From positions 17,092-81,091 of the forward strand of contig CAZMHI010000013.1 of the NCBI GenBank assembly GCA_964566055.1: a DNA stretch of 64,000 nt. The letters run 5' to 3'. The stretch comes from TMED23 sp964566055. Lineage in GTDB: Bacteria > Pseudomonadota > Alphaproteobacteria > Rhodospirillales > UBA2165. The position numbers were made by a program, and so were the translations under genes. Position 1 is the first letter of the stretch, and each line of letters opens with the position of its first letter. The notes beneath the pieces are model-generated. The model was given only the letters and a program-made list of their open reading frames with translations. It was not told the origin of the DNA and ran no database searches. Shown here piece by piece: positions 27,086-38,043 of the stretch.

Positions 27086-28606
27086 TTAGTTTTCACCGAC
27101 CGCGTAGATTACCGCTTCTTCGGCGGCGCGGATGAGAGCTTTGGCTTTGTTACGGCATTCCTGGTATTCGGACTCGGGGTCGCTGTCAGCGACAATGCCG
27201 GCGCCGGCTTGCGCGTGCAGCTGGCCGTCTTTTAGGACAGCCGTGCGAAGCGCGATGCAAGTATCCATATCGCCATTGGCGCCGAAATAACCGATACAGC
27301 CGGCGTAAATGCCACGTCTTAAGGTCTCAAGCTCATCAATGATTTCCATCGCCCGGACTTTTGGCGCGCCCGATACCGTGCCGGCGGGAAAGCCTGACAG
27401 CAAAGCGTCGATCTCATCGAACTTCTCGGCATCAATATCGCCCTCGACATTGGAGACGATATGCATGACATGGGAATACAGCTCGATACTATTACGGTCG
27501 GTAACCTCGACCGTGCCGACTTTGGCCACCCGGCCAACATCGTTGCGGCCCAAATCCAGCAGCATGAGGTGTTCGGCAAGCTCTTTGGGATCAGCCAGCA
27601 AATCTTTTTCTAACGCGTGATCTTCGGCGACGGTGTTGCCGCGGGGACGCGTGCCGGCTAGCGGACGGATAGTGACCCGGCCATCCCGCAAGCGCACCAG
27701 CAATTCCGGGCTTGAGCCAATGATGGAAAACTCACCAAAATCCAGGAAAAACAAGAAAGGTGAGGGGTTAACCCGCCTTAAAGCCCGGTAAAAAGCCAGT
27801 GGCGGCAGATCAAACGGTACGGAAAAACGCTGCGAGAGCACGACTTGGAAGACGTCACCGGCGAGAATGTATTCTTTTCCCTTGGCGATAACCTCGTGGT
27901 ACTCGTCTTGCGTCATGTTGCTGGTCGGTTCGGGCAGGCGGGCCAAATTTATATCGCTCTGCTGACGTGGCAAGTTGGAAGCGAAATCATCCAGCACTGT
28001 GCCAAGGCGCGCCAAAGCCTGTTCATAGGCCTGCTCGGCAGAAAGCTCAGATGTGGGCCAAATCGGTGTCACCACCGTGACCCGGTCCTCAATGGTATCA
28101 AAAACAGCGATAATGGTCGGGCGAATATACTGGCCGTCAGGCACGTCAATCGTGCTGGGATTATCATCTGGTACGTTTTCGGCCAGGCGGACCATATCAT
28201 AGCCCATATAGCCAAACAGGCCTGACGCCATTGGCGGTGTATTTTCAGGCAGTTCGAACTTGGATTCTTCAAGCAGCGCACGGAAAGAAGCCAGAGCGCC
28301 GTCTTTTTCAGCCACCGGGCAGGGCTCAAAGGTATCCGGATCGCTTAAAGCCTGGCGATTTATCTCGGCCGTATTACCAAAGCAACGCCAGATTAAATCA
28401 GGGTTCAAGCCGATAAAGGAATAGCGGCCCCGGATGGAGCCGCCTTCAACGGATTCCAACAAAAAACTATTAGGTTGCCCTTTGGCAAGCTTCATCATCG
28501 CCGACACCGGCGTTTCCAGATCGGCAATCAGAGTGGTTGAGACAATTTGCGTCTCGCCCGCTTCGTAAACTGCCTCGAAGCCGGAAAAATCAGGCGTGAC
28601 CTGCAT
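27086..28606 (-). CDS. trpE: Anthranilate synthase component I
   Basis: Makes anthranilate from chorismate with ammonia from TrpG, the first step of tryptophan synthesis. It has 506 residues, unfused. Seen: SFLLESVEGGS with the feedback-site Ser region near the N-terminus, FFLDFGEFSIIGSSPELLVR, RPLAGTRPRG, LDLGRNDVGRVAKVG and SGAPKVRAMEIIDELE. It begins 5 bases after the ppiD stop with no leader peptide or attenuator, so control probably comes from the ppiD promoter and by feedback. trpGDC lies 4.3 kb away on the same strand. Confidence 0.96.
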   Translation of the reverse strand: MQVTPDFSGFEAVYEAGETQIVSTTLIADLETPVSAMMKLAKGQPNSFLLESVEGGSIRGRYSFIGLNPDLIWRCFGNTAEINRQALSDPDTFEPCPVAEKDGALASFRALLEESKFELPENTPPMASGLFGYMGYDMVRLAENVPDDNPSTIDVPDGQYIRPTIIAVFDTIEDRVTVVTPIWPTSELSAEQAYEQALARLGTVLDDFASNLPRQQSDINLARLPEPTSNMTQDEYHEVIAKGKEYILAGDVFQVVLSQRFSVPFDLPPLAFYRALRRVNPSPFLFFLDFGEFSIIGSSPELLVRLRDGRVTIRPLAGTRPRGNTVAEDHALEKDLLADPKELAEHLMLLDLGRNDVGRVAKVGTVEVTDRNSIELYSHVMHIVSNVEGDIDAEKFDEIDALLSGFPAGTVSGAPKVRAMEIIDELETLRRGIYAGCIGYFGANGDMDTCIALRTAVLKDGQLHAQAGAGIVADSDPESEYQECRNKAKALIRAAEEAVIYAVGEN

Positions 28607-28611
28607 CAGCT

Positions 28612-30507
28612 TTAAAAGGCGGCATCAACCGCCGAACGGTTGATCGTGACGCCGAGTTTGGCGCGCAAGGCGTTGGCGAGCTGGGTCGTAATATCGTTGC
28701 TGATATTGCCGCTCAGCTGGTTTTTGAGCGCATCCAAGCCTTTTTTATCGGCCACTGGATTAGCCGCTTTGATGTCTTTCACCTGAGCAATGAAATGGCT
28801 GTCGTTTGATGCTCCCGAGACCGCTTCCTTGCCTTTAGCTTTAAACAAGCCGCTGACAACGCTACCCGGCAGTTGGGCTTTAAGACCGGCGCCGGTGCGA
28901 ATGAACTCTTCGGTCGTTTTAATTGTGACTTTGAGCTCTTTGGCGATTTCTGCGAGCGTCGTCGCGCCTTTCATGCGATCAACCAGCGCTTTGACTTTTT
29001 TATCAGCAGCGGAGGCTTGTTGAGAGGCTTTCCAAGCGGACTCGATATCGTTGCGGATTTTGGCAAAAGGTTTCAGCGCCGGTGCGGTGACACCATCGAC
29101 ATGGAGAATGAAATAGCCGGAATTGCCGAAATCTGTCAGGGCGCTGTCCTGATCCTGTTCGGTGCCAAAAGCCACCTGAATAATATTGGGTGCGAGGTCA
29201 GCAACTTTCTTACCTGCTGCATCGAGGCCAGAGGCACTCACGGCAGCGATTTTCCGCACTTTAAAATTTAATCGCTTGGCTGCTTCAGTGATGCTGGCGC
29301 CGCCACCCAATTCATCTTCGAATTTGTTCGATAGATTATACAAACTATCAACGGCTTTTTCCGACGCTATGCCTTTTTTAAGTTCAGCCCGAACATCGGC
29401 CAGGGTCTTTTGTGTGGCGCCTTTGATTTCGGTGACTTTTAAAATGTGCCAGCCGAGCGGGCTCTTTACCGGCGCGCTGACGGTATCGGCGGCTTGGGAG
29501 AAAGCGGCATCGGCGAGTTCTTTGAGCGGCAGTTGAGCTTTGCTTAAGGTTCCAAGGTTGAGTGACGAGGCATCCAGATTGGCAATTTCTTTAGCGACTT
29601 TGGCATAATCTTCGCCGGCTGAAATTTTTGCATAAGCCTCTTTGGCCTTGGCTTCATCGGAGAGTAAAATCTGTTGAATTTTGCGGGTTTCCGGCGTTTT
29701 GAATTCATTAATGCGGTCGTCATAGGCTTCTTTAATTTGTTCTTCCGAGACGTCAATTTCATCAACGATATCTTTGATCCGCATCTGCACCAGCGTAATG
29801 GCGCGGTACTCCGGAGCCGTGAACCGGGCAGCATTGTCTTTATGGAATTTTTTCAAGGTCTCATCGTCGGCTGCCGGTACGGTATTAATCGAGCTGTGTT
29901 TGATCACGATGTAATTGGCGGAGCGTTTCTCATTGCGGTAGCGATACATCTGATCGGCAAGCGTGCTCGGAGCCGAGCGGCCATTTTGAATGCCACTTAA
30001 AAATTGGTTTTGCAGCAGAGATTTACGGAACAAATCGATATAGCCCTGCTCACTGAGACCGGCGCGCTGGATGGATTCATTAAAAGCCAGCCGGTCAAAG
30101 TCTCCGCCAGGTGATCTAAAACGGGTGTCATCGCGAATTTCCCGGGATACCAAATCATCGCTGACCAGCAAGCCCATCGACTTGGCGCCCTCAGAGAACA
30201 ATCTTTGCTGGATAAGAGATTGTAAAACATTGTTGCCGATACCCATTGCTTTTGCCTGTTCATTGGTGAAGTTGCCACCGAATATACCTTGCAAGCGGGC
30301 AATTTGCTGGCGCAATTCGCCTTGGAATTCATGGCTGGAAATTTCAACTTCACCAATCGTCGCGACGGCGGATTGATTGTGCTGCGGCGCAACATAGTCG
30401 CCAATACCCCAGACGCCAAAGCTCAGAATGAGCAGGGCGAGAAGTAACTTGGCTCCCCAGGAAAGTATGGTTTCGCGAAAGGTTTTCTGTTTCTTAGTCT
30501 CAGACAT
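28612..30507 (-). CDS. ppiD: PpiD-like periplasmic folding factor (SurA_N / parvulin)
   Basis: Inner-membrane-anchored periplasmic chaperone and peptidyl-prolyl isomerase. It has 631 residues. A single helix near 17-33 (LLLALLILSFGVWGIGDYV) is followed by a SurA-N-like chaperone domain (about 40-200), a parvulin-type domain (about 250-360, with AGEDYAKVAKEIA and SPLGWHILKVTEI) and a long C-terminal chaperone part. trpE follows immediately, an arrangement common in alphaproteobacteria. A perfect inverted repeat TAAAGC-GTT-GCTTTA at 30545-30559 lies 38 bases upstream and could be an operator. Confidence 0.9.
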   Translation of the reverse strand: MSETKKQKTFRETILSWGAKLLLALLILSFGVWGIGDYVAPQHNQSAVATIGEVEISSHEFQGELRQQIARLQGIFGGNFTNEQAKAMGIGNNVLQSLIQQRLFSEGAKSMGLLVSDDLVSREIRDDTRFRSPGGDFDRLAFNESIQRAGLSEQGYIDLFRKSLLQNQFLSGIQNGRSAPSTLADQMYRYRNEKRSANYIVIKHSSINTVPAADDETLKKFHKDNAARFTAPEYRAITLVQMRIKDIVDEIDVSEEQIKEAYDDRINEFKTPETRKIQQILLSDEAKAKEAYAKISAGEDYAKVAKEIANLDASSLNLGTLSKAQLPLKELADAAFSQAADTVSAPVKSPLGWHILKVTEIKGATQKTLADVRAELKKGIASEKAVDSLYNLSNKFEDELGGGASITEAAKRLNFKVRKIAAVSASGLDAAGKKVADLAPNIIQVAFGTEQDQDSALTDFGNSGYFILHVDGVTAPALKPFAKIRNDIESAWKASQQASAADKKVKALVDRMKGATTLAEIAKELKVTIKTTEEFIRTGAGLKAQLPGSVVSGLFKAKGKEAVSGASNDSHFIAQVKDIKAANPVADKKGLDALKNQLSGNISNDITTQLANALRAKLGVTINRSAVDAAF

Positions 30508-30721
30508 AATTTACCCAGTTAAATTTCGTCAATTTGCGCCACTATAAAGCGTTGCTTTAAGGCGCGGCATCATAAGAGCGTGAGTGCCCCGCCGCAACAC
30601 GCAATTATGATCAAAATACCGTTGCCAAAAATTAGCTAAATTTAAACCATCGATGGGAAAGGGTTGCTAAAAGCAGATCGATCTGACATCGCTATGAAAA
30701 TCATAACTACCTGAGAGCGAC

Positions 30722-31768
30722 ATGAGTGTAGCAGTTATTACAGGCTCTTCCGGTCTGGTTGGCAGTGAAGCAGTCCGCTTATTCGCGGCCAAAGGCATGG
30801 ATGTTATTGGTATTGATAACGATATGCGGGCGGAATTCTTCGGCCCAACCGCTAGCACAGCCAACAACAAAGATGATCTTTCTGCTGATATCTCGAATTA
30901 TCAGCATCACAATCTTGATATCCGCGATGAAACAGCAATCAATTCATTGTTTGCTGAATTAGGTAAAGAAGTATCGGTCATTGTTCATGCCGCCGCTCAG
31001 CCTTCGCATGATTGGGCGGTGCAAGACCCAAAGACTGATTTCAGCGTTAATGCCACCGGCACACTTATGTTGTTGGAGGCGATGCGGCAATATTGTCCCG
31101 AGGCGGTGTTTCTCTTTTTAAGTACAAATAAGATCTATGGTGATACACCCAATAATTTGCCATTGGTCGAAACCGAGACCCGCTGGACCATCGATAAAAC
31201 TCATCCGTTTGCTGAATTTGGCATTGATGAAAGCATGACGATTGACGCCAGCACGCATAGTTTTTTCGGTGTCTCAAAAGCTGCTGCTGACCTCATGGTG
31301 CAGGAATATGGCAGGAACCTGGGCCTTAAGACCGTTGGGTTCCGGTGCGGCTGCATCACTGGCCCCGCCCACGCCGGTGCCGTACAACACGGGTTTTTAA
31401 GTTATTTGGCGCAATGCGCTGTCAGCGGGCAGCCTTATACAATCTTCGGTTATAAAGGCAAACAAGTCCGCGACAATCTAACGGGTGCCGATTTGGCGGA
31501 GGCGCTCTGGCAAGCCTATCAAGCGCCCAAGCCGGGCGAGGTATATAATATGGGGGGAGGCGTTTACGCCAATTGCTCGGTACTTGAAGCAATTACGCTC
31601 TGTGAAGAAATTACCGGCAAAGAGATGAGCTGGTCACTCGATGAAAACAATCGCATGGGCGATCACATTTGGTATGTATCTGATCTCAGAAAATTCCAGA
31701 CGGACTACCCCGAATGGCGGCCCCTCCAGAACATCCGATCCATGCTCGAAGAGATTATCAATGCCTAG
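30722..31768 (+). CDS. NAD-dependent sugar epimerase, CDP-paratose/tyvelose 2-epimerase-like
   Basis: Short-chain dehydrogenase-type nucleotide-sugar enzyme of 348 residues. The NAD motif is GSSGLVG at 8-14. STNKIYGDTPNNLPLVE (134-150) is the pattern typical of CDP-tyvelose/paratose 2-epimerases, and RCGCITGP, GKQVRDNLTGADL and YNMGGG fit too. The YxxxK catalytic pair reads F182-GVS-K186, so the Tyr is replaced by Phe. The substrate is therefore uncertain. It overlaps the convergent radical SAM gene by four bases at the 3' ends. The neighbouring GT41-type transferase suggests a glycosylation role, which is inference. Confidence 0.82.
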   Translation: MSVAVITGSSGLVGSEAVRLFAAKGMDVIGIDNDMRAEFFGPTASTANNKDDLSADISNYQHHNLDIRDETAINSLFAELGKEVSVIVHAAAQPSHDWAVQDPKTDFSVNATGTLMLLEAMRQYCPEAVFLFLSTNKIYGDTPNNLPLVETETRWTIDKTHPFAEFGIDESMTIDASTHSFFGVSKAAADLMVQEYGRNLGLKTVGFRCGCITGPAHAGAVQHGFLSYLAQCAVSGQPYTIFGYKGKQVRDNLTGADLAEALWQAYQAPKPGEVYNMGGGVYANCSVLEAITLCEEITGKEMSWSLDENNRMGDHIWYVSDLRKFQTDYPEWRPLQNIRSMLEEIINA

Positions 31769-33111
31769 CTTTCCTGAAGCTGCTTTACCAGCTCCAAATA
31801 TTTGATGCTGCCGTCAGTCTCACTGATATAATCTTCACCTTTCGTCGCACCCGCATATTCCGCCAATCCGCCCTCCGTTGAAAGATTTGCCAAGGGCGTG
31901 CCTTCGATTTCGGCCGTGCCGGAAAGCTGATAACTTTCGAGTGCTAGGTCTTCAATGAAATCCCGGGTGGTCTGCATTTGCTCTTTGGTTTCGCCTGGCA
32001 GCCCGAGGGTAAAGGTGCCATGAATGGTCATGCCAAGGCGTTTGATTTCATTAACTGATTCGCGGGCGACTTCCAAATCGAGGTGTTTGTTGACGATATT
32101 ATTGAGCACCCATTGATCACCACTTTCAAAACCGAGTTTAACCCCGAAACAGCCAGCTTCTCTCATAATCTGCCAGGTGTCTTTGCGGATGGTGTCGGCC
32201 CGGCACATTGCCGACCAGGGCAAACCAATGCGGGTCATAACTTCGCACATAGCTTCGACATGGCGATTGCCGAGATTGAAGGTGTCGTCATCGAAATAGA
32301 CGGTTTTATAGCCGTAGCGCCCGATCAGCTCGGTTAACATGGCTTCCATATAGTCCGCTGAATAGTGACGCACTTTGCGGGCAGCATCTCCCAGTGGATC
32401 GTTGCCCGTCATCACCGCCGGCCAAACGCAGAAGATGCATTTGAACGGGCAGCCGCGGCTCGACCAGACTTGAAGCTGTGGCGCCTGCTGGCCGTGAGGC
32501 TCGCCGTCAAAATACTTATGGGCGATTTGGTCATCAAAATAGGGAAATGGAGCAGCGTTCATTTCTTCTAACGTCAGTAAATCAAAATCAATAATCCCTC
32601 GTTCACCGTTAACCACGCGGAGAGCGCCTTTTTCATACTCGCCCTTGATACACGCCGCGATTGGGTACTCCTTCATGATCTCTTCGGCTTTGGTGGCGAT
32701 TGGCCCCGTGACGATTATCTCGCAACCTAAATGCGCTTTCTTGATTTGGAACAGGAGCCAGCTGTCGTGCTCCCAGCTTGGCGAGGCGGATTCGATAAAG
32801 ATGAGATCAAACTTTTCCGCCATGAGATACTCAAAAAATTTGTCGTAACTTTCACGCAGTGCTATTGAGTCGCGAAAATGCACATCAAGTTCAGGCAGTT
32901 GCTGTAGGGTCGAGGCGGCGTAGCCCATGAAAAAGGGGTAGGGGGTATAATCGCCAAAGACATAGTTATCCGGCGATGAATTTACCAGATTGGTATGCGG
33001 CCAGCGTGAGCCGGCGCGAATGCCGGACGTCCATTTCGAAGCCGTGCGGCCATCAATCTGAACATTCCGTTCGCCGATCCACCAGGGCGGATTGCAGAAT
33101 AATATTTTCAC
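31765..33111 (-). CDS. B12-binding-like radical SAM protein
   Basis: 448 residues. The N-terminal domain (about 1-170) has the layout of a cobalamin-binding Rossmann domain but I see no DxHxxG motif. The radical SAM core starts at SSRGCPFKCIFC, giving the CxxxCxxC cluster ligands at 221, 225 and 228, with YFDDDTFNLGN, MCRADTI and GVKLGFESGD further on. The class includes methyltransferases and ring-forming enzymes (family knowledge); the substrate here is unknown. It is divergent from the glycosyltransferase gene across 82 bases and convergent with the epimerase. Confidence 0.85.
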   Translation of the reverse strand: MKILFCNPPWWIGERNVQIDGRTASKWTSGIRAGSRWPHTNLVNSSPDNYVFGDYTPYPFFMGYAASTLQQLPELDVHFRDSIALRESYDKFFEYLMAEKFDLIFIESASPSWEHDSWLLFQIKKAHLGCEIIVTGPIATKAEEIMKEYPIAACIKGEYEKGALRVVNGERGIIDFDLLTLEEMNAAPFPYFDDQIAHKYFDGEPHGQQAPQLQVWSSRGCPFKCIFCVWPAVMTGNDPLGDAARKVRHYSADYMEAMLTELIGRYGYKTVYFDDDTFNLGNRHVEAMCEVMTRIGLPWSAMCRADTIRKDTWQIMREAGCFGVKLGFESGDQWVLNNIVNKHLDLEVARESVNEIKRLGMTIHGTFTLGLPGETKEQMQTTRDFIEDLALESYQLSGTAEIEGTPLANLSTEGGLAEYAGATKGEDYISETDGSIKYLELVKQLQES

Positions 33112-33193
33112 AATACCTGATAGCCTTTAGTATGACCGAGAAGTGTAGAATACTATCGCATCAAGCCAGTTTGCACAATTTTAGGACTCTCTA

Positions 33194-34993
33194 TTGGCCC
33201 AATCAGAAACCAATCTAAAATTGGCACGACTGGCTTTTGAATCCGAGCAATGGTCCCTCGCTGCCAGCTATTATGGTGAGCTCACGGATCACCCTGACAT
33301 TCAAAATGAGGCCCTGATCCATCAAACTCAGTGCGCGATTAATTTGGGTGGTACCGAAAAAGCCTTCGAACTGGCCGAACATAGTGTTTCCCAAATCCCA
33401 GGTAATTCCCTTTCCTGGCAACAACTCACCCGATGCGCGCGTGCGGTTGAAAATAGTGAACGGGAGATTGAGGCCTGGCAGGCTTTAATAAAACTGGAAC
33501 CCGAAAACGAAATTTATCCGTTAAGTCTCGCACGACTGTTGCATGCCGAAGCCCGGCATCATGAAGCAGCTCAATATTTTGAGCGCGCCTTTGAACTTGC
33601 GCCGGATAGTTTTGAAGTCCGCTGGGCCCGCTGCTTCGGAGCACTTTGGAAAATCTACAATTCAGAGAACGAGATTGCCGAACAAAGGGAGTTTTATACC
33701 CATGAGCTCACAGAAATCGCCGAAATGGTGGCGAATGTAGACCTTGAACAGTTAATATTGTGGCAGCCCATCGTGACCTCGACGACACCCTATTTTTTGT
33801 CGTGCCAGATGGCCAATGATACAGACTTGCAACGTATTTATGGCAAGATCGCAACGACCATCAACGAAGCTGCCACGCCACCCGAGCTATTGGATCTGCC
33901 GTCGCACCAACAAAAAATGGCCAGGAAACGCATCGGCTTTATCTCGGGCGGATTTAAATCGCACACCGTCACCAAATTGTTCCGAGGCTGGTGGAAAAAT
34001 CTTGATCGGGCAAAATTCGAAATTGTTATTATTGACGCTGATCCCGGCACAGATCCATTGGCCGAAGAAACGCGGAAATTTGCCGATGACTACTGGGTTT
34101 TACCGGTCGATTGGCTAACTCAAGTTGAGACTGTCCGCGATGCTGCCTGTGATGTCTTGATATATCTCGAGATAGGTCAAAATCAGACAATCAACGCGCT
34201 TGCCTCTTTGCGGTTGGCTCCGGTGCAGGCCGCAGCCTGGGGTCACGTTTTAACCACGGGATACGACTCGATAGATTATTTTATTTCGGGTGACTTTATC
34301 GAGTTAGAGCAAGCTCAGGATAACTACACCGAAAAACTGATCAAACTGCCGCATATCTCAATATTTTATGAACCGGCTATGGAACCGCCACAACCAGCCC
34401 AACGGCAGCAATTCGGGCTTGATGAAGAGAAAACGCTCTTTCTTTGCGCCCAAACTCACTACAAATATTTACCGCGCTATGACGATGTCCTGGTTCAAAT
34501 TGCCGGCGAATTACCGAACTCTCAGTTTGTCTTTCTGGATCGGCACATGCCCGTCATTACCGAAAGTCTGAGAACACGTTTAGAAGAAAAATTCAGCGTC
34601 GCCGGATTGGACCCTGAGGCGCAGATGATATTCCTGCCCCAACTTAGCTTTGGTGAATACCTCGAACTAAATACGGTCTGTGATCTATTTTTAGACACCC
34701 TGCTCTGGACCGGGGCAATGACCACTTTGGAAGCGATTGATTGCGGATTGCCGGTTATCACCATGGCGGGCGATGACATTCGCGGCCTGCAATCGGCTGG
34801 AATGATGCGCTTGATGGGGCTGGATAAATATATTGCCGAAGATGTCGGCCAGTATGTCCAACTAGCTATCGATCTGGGACGTGATCCATCAAAACGTCAG
34901 GAGTACCAGAAAGAAATGATTGATAGCCGAGATCTGCTATACCGTGATCAGGCGTGCATCGATGGTCTGGAGGAATTCTTGCTGAGTGTTTGA
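33194..34993 (+). CDS. TPR protein with GT41 (OGT/SPINDLY-like) glycosyltransferase domain
   Basis: 599 residues. Residues 1-150 are degenerate tetratricopeptide repeats. From about 245 the GT41-type catalytic region follows: IGFISGGFKSHTVTKLF (GT-B N-lobe), CAQTHYKYLPRYDDV with the Lys expected to hold the nucleotide sugar, FLPQLSFGEYLELNTVCDLFLDT, and a TTLEAIDCGLPVITMAGD loop. The family adds GlcNAc or another sugar to Ser/Thr of proteins, though bacterial members can act on other acceptors. The start is TTG at 33194 with AGGA 7 bases upstream. No flagellin gene lies nearby to suggest a target. Confidence 0.83.
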   Translation: MAQSETNLKLARLAFESEQWSLAASYYGELTDHPDIQNEALIHQTQCAINLGGTEKAFELAEHSVSQIPGNSLSWQQLTRCARAVENSEREIEAWQALIKLEPENEIYPLSLARLLHAEARHHEAAQYFERAFELAPDSFEVRWARCFGALWKIYNSENEIAEQREFYTHELTEIAEMVANVDLEQLILWQPIVTSTTPYFLSCQMANDTDLQRIYGKIATTINEAATPPELLDLPSHQQKMARKRIGFISGGFKSHTVTKLFRGWWKNLDRAKFEIVIIDADPGTDPLAEETRKFADDYWVLPVDWLTQVETVRDAACDVLIYLEIGQNQTINALASLRLAPVQAAAWGHVLTTGYDSIDYFISGDFIELEQAQDNYTEKLIKLPHISIFYEPAMEPPQPAQRQQFGLDEEKTLFLCAQTHYKYLPRYDDVLVQIAGELPNSQFVFLDRHMPVITESLRTRLEEKFSVAGLDPEAQMIFLPQLSFGEYLELNTVCDLFLDTLLWTGAMTTLEAIDCGLPVITMAGDDIRGLQSAGMMRLMGLDKYIAEDVGQYVQLAIDLGRDPSKRQEYQKEMIDSRDLLYRDQACIDGLEEFLLSV

Positions 34994-35075
34994 TAGTGGC
35001 TGCCGGAGCGGTAGCCAGGCCTTACTTGTCATGTTAAAGAGGCTGTAATTTGTCAGTTAAATACAGGAATTTGAA

Positions 35076-35843
35076 ATGAGTGCTCAACGACGCCCTTTGA
35101 TTGCGGGCAATTGGAAAATGAATGGTCTCCGCGAAACCGCCATGCCGCTGGCTGGGGAATTGGCGACCAAGATGAACGCTGCGGCTCCGGCCAGTTTCGA
35201 TATGCTGGTGTGCCCACCGGCGACCATGATCGATGCTGTTGCCGATGTCGCCTATGAGACTGATCTTGCGGTCGGTGGGCAGGATTGCCACATGGCCGAA
35301 AGTGGCGCTCATACGGGTGATATCAGTGCTCAAATGCTGAAAGATCTGGGTTGCAGCTACGCCATTGTCGGCCACTCAGAGCGCCGCGCTGATCATGGTG
35401 AGATGGATGATGTTGTGCGCGCCAAAGCCGAAGCTGCCCAGGCCGCCGGTCTGATTGCCATTGTTTGTGTCGGTGAAACCGAAGCAGAACGAGACAAGGG
35501 CATCACCATAGATGTCGTGGCGGCGCAAATTGCCGGCTCCGTGCCACCGGCTTCAACTTCAGAAAATACGGTCGTCGCCTATGAGCCGGTCTGGGCGATA
35601 GGCACCGGCCGCACGCCGACCAGTGATGAAGTCCAGGAAGTTCACGCCATGATGCGGGATAAAATCGCCGAGCTGCTGGGCGCCGATGAGGCTGATAAAA
35701 TCAGATTGCTCTATGGCGGCTCGGTTAAACCAAGCAATGCCGTCGAACTCATGGGTCTCGCCGATGTCGATGGTGCTTTGGTCGGTGGCGCCAGTCTCTC
35801 TCACGATGATTTTTGGGCGATTGCCGAAAGTTGCCCGAAATAA
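35076..35843 (+). CDS. tpiA: Triosephosphate isomerase
   Basis: Interconverts dihydroxyacetone phosphate and glyceraldehyde 3-phosphate. It has 255 residues. Key residues: Asn and Lys in GNWKMN, the catalytic His in IVGHSERR, Glu in AYEPVWAIGTG, and the phosphate loop LLYGGSVKPSN. It is followed by secG after 126 bases, a common proteobacterial pairing. A weak hairpin without a T run (34997-35017) lies between it and the glycosyltransferase gene. Confidence 0.97.
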   Translation: MSAQRRPLIAGNWKMNGLRETAMPLAGELATKMNAAAPASFDMLVCPPATMIDAVADVAYETDLAVGGQDCHMAESGAHTGDISAQMLKDLGCSYAIVGHSERRADHGEMDDVVRAKAEAAQAAGLIAIVCVGETEAERDKGITIDVVAAQIAGSVPPASTSENTVVAYEPVWAIGTGRTPTSDEVQEVHAMMRDKIAELLGADEADKIRLLYGGSVKPSNAVELMGLADVDGALVGGASLSHDDFWAIAESCPK

Positions 35844-35969
35844 GAAAAATCCCATTTGCCAAAACCCGCCGGAACGTATACAAGGCGCCTAAATTTGAGC
35901 AATAAACATTGCCTCCCAGGCGTTTGAGCCTATATGAAGGCAAATGATTAGTGGAAACGGAATAAAGTA

Positions 35970-36314
35970 ATGGAAACGGTAATTATCGTTATTCACTTGT
36001 TGTTGGCGGTCGCCATGATTTTTCTGGTGCTGATCCAGCAAAGCGAAGGCGGGCTAGGCGGCATGGGTGGCGGCTCATCCTCCGGTGGTGGCATGGGCGG
36101 CTTTATGACCGGCCGGGCGACGGCGAATTTGCTGACGCGCTCAACCGGCATTCTGGCAACTGCCTTTTTTGTCACTTCAATGACGCTGGCAATCTTGGCC
36201 GATCAGGGCCGCGAGAAAGGCTCAATCCTGGATCAGCCAGCCAAACCAGCGAATCAAACCCAAACTCCGGCGACACCGTCAGTACCGACGGTTCCGACTG
36301 TACCGGGCAAGTGA
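35970..36314 (+). CDS. secG: Preprotein translocase subunit SecG
   Basis: Accessory SecYEG subunit that speeds protein export. It has 114 residues. Two membrane helices (about 3-20 and 55-77) flank the conserved LVLIQQSEGGLGG segment and a glycine-rich cytoplasmic loop, GGGSSSGGGMGGFM. The C-terminal tail is rich in Pro, Thr and Ala, longer than in E. coli but usual in alphaproteobacteria. A strong terminator follows. Confidence 0.92.
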   Translation: METVIIVIHLLLAVAMIFLVLIQQSEGGLGGMGGGSSSGGGMGGFMTGRATANLLTRSTGILATAFFVTSMTLAILADQGREKGSILDQPAKPANQTQTPATPSVPTVPTVPGK

Positions 36315-36344
36315 TAATAAATACTTTAAATACAAAGAGTTACG

Positions 36345-36377
36345 AAGAGGCGGCAGAAGTGCCGCCTCTTTTGTTTT
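36345..36377 (+). terminator. Intrinsic terminator after secG
   Basis: A perfect 10-bp stem, AAGAGGCGGC (36345-36354) and GCCGCCTCTT (36361-36370), closes a 6-base loop and runs into TTGTTTT. It separates tpiA-secG from pyrG. Confidence 0.88.
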
Positions 36378-36411
36378 CACCCCTTGAGTTGATCATATAG
36401 AGTATCGGTCC

Positions 36412-38043
<1,632 letters not shown>

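Noticed and set aside
28607..28611. Tryptophan attenuator before trpE
   Set aside because: Only 5 bases separate ppiD and trpE, leaving no room for a leader.
34997..35017. Terminator after the GT41 gene
   Set aside because: The 8-bp stem has a mismatch and no T run follows, so I do not list it as a feature.
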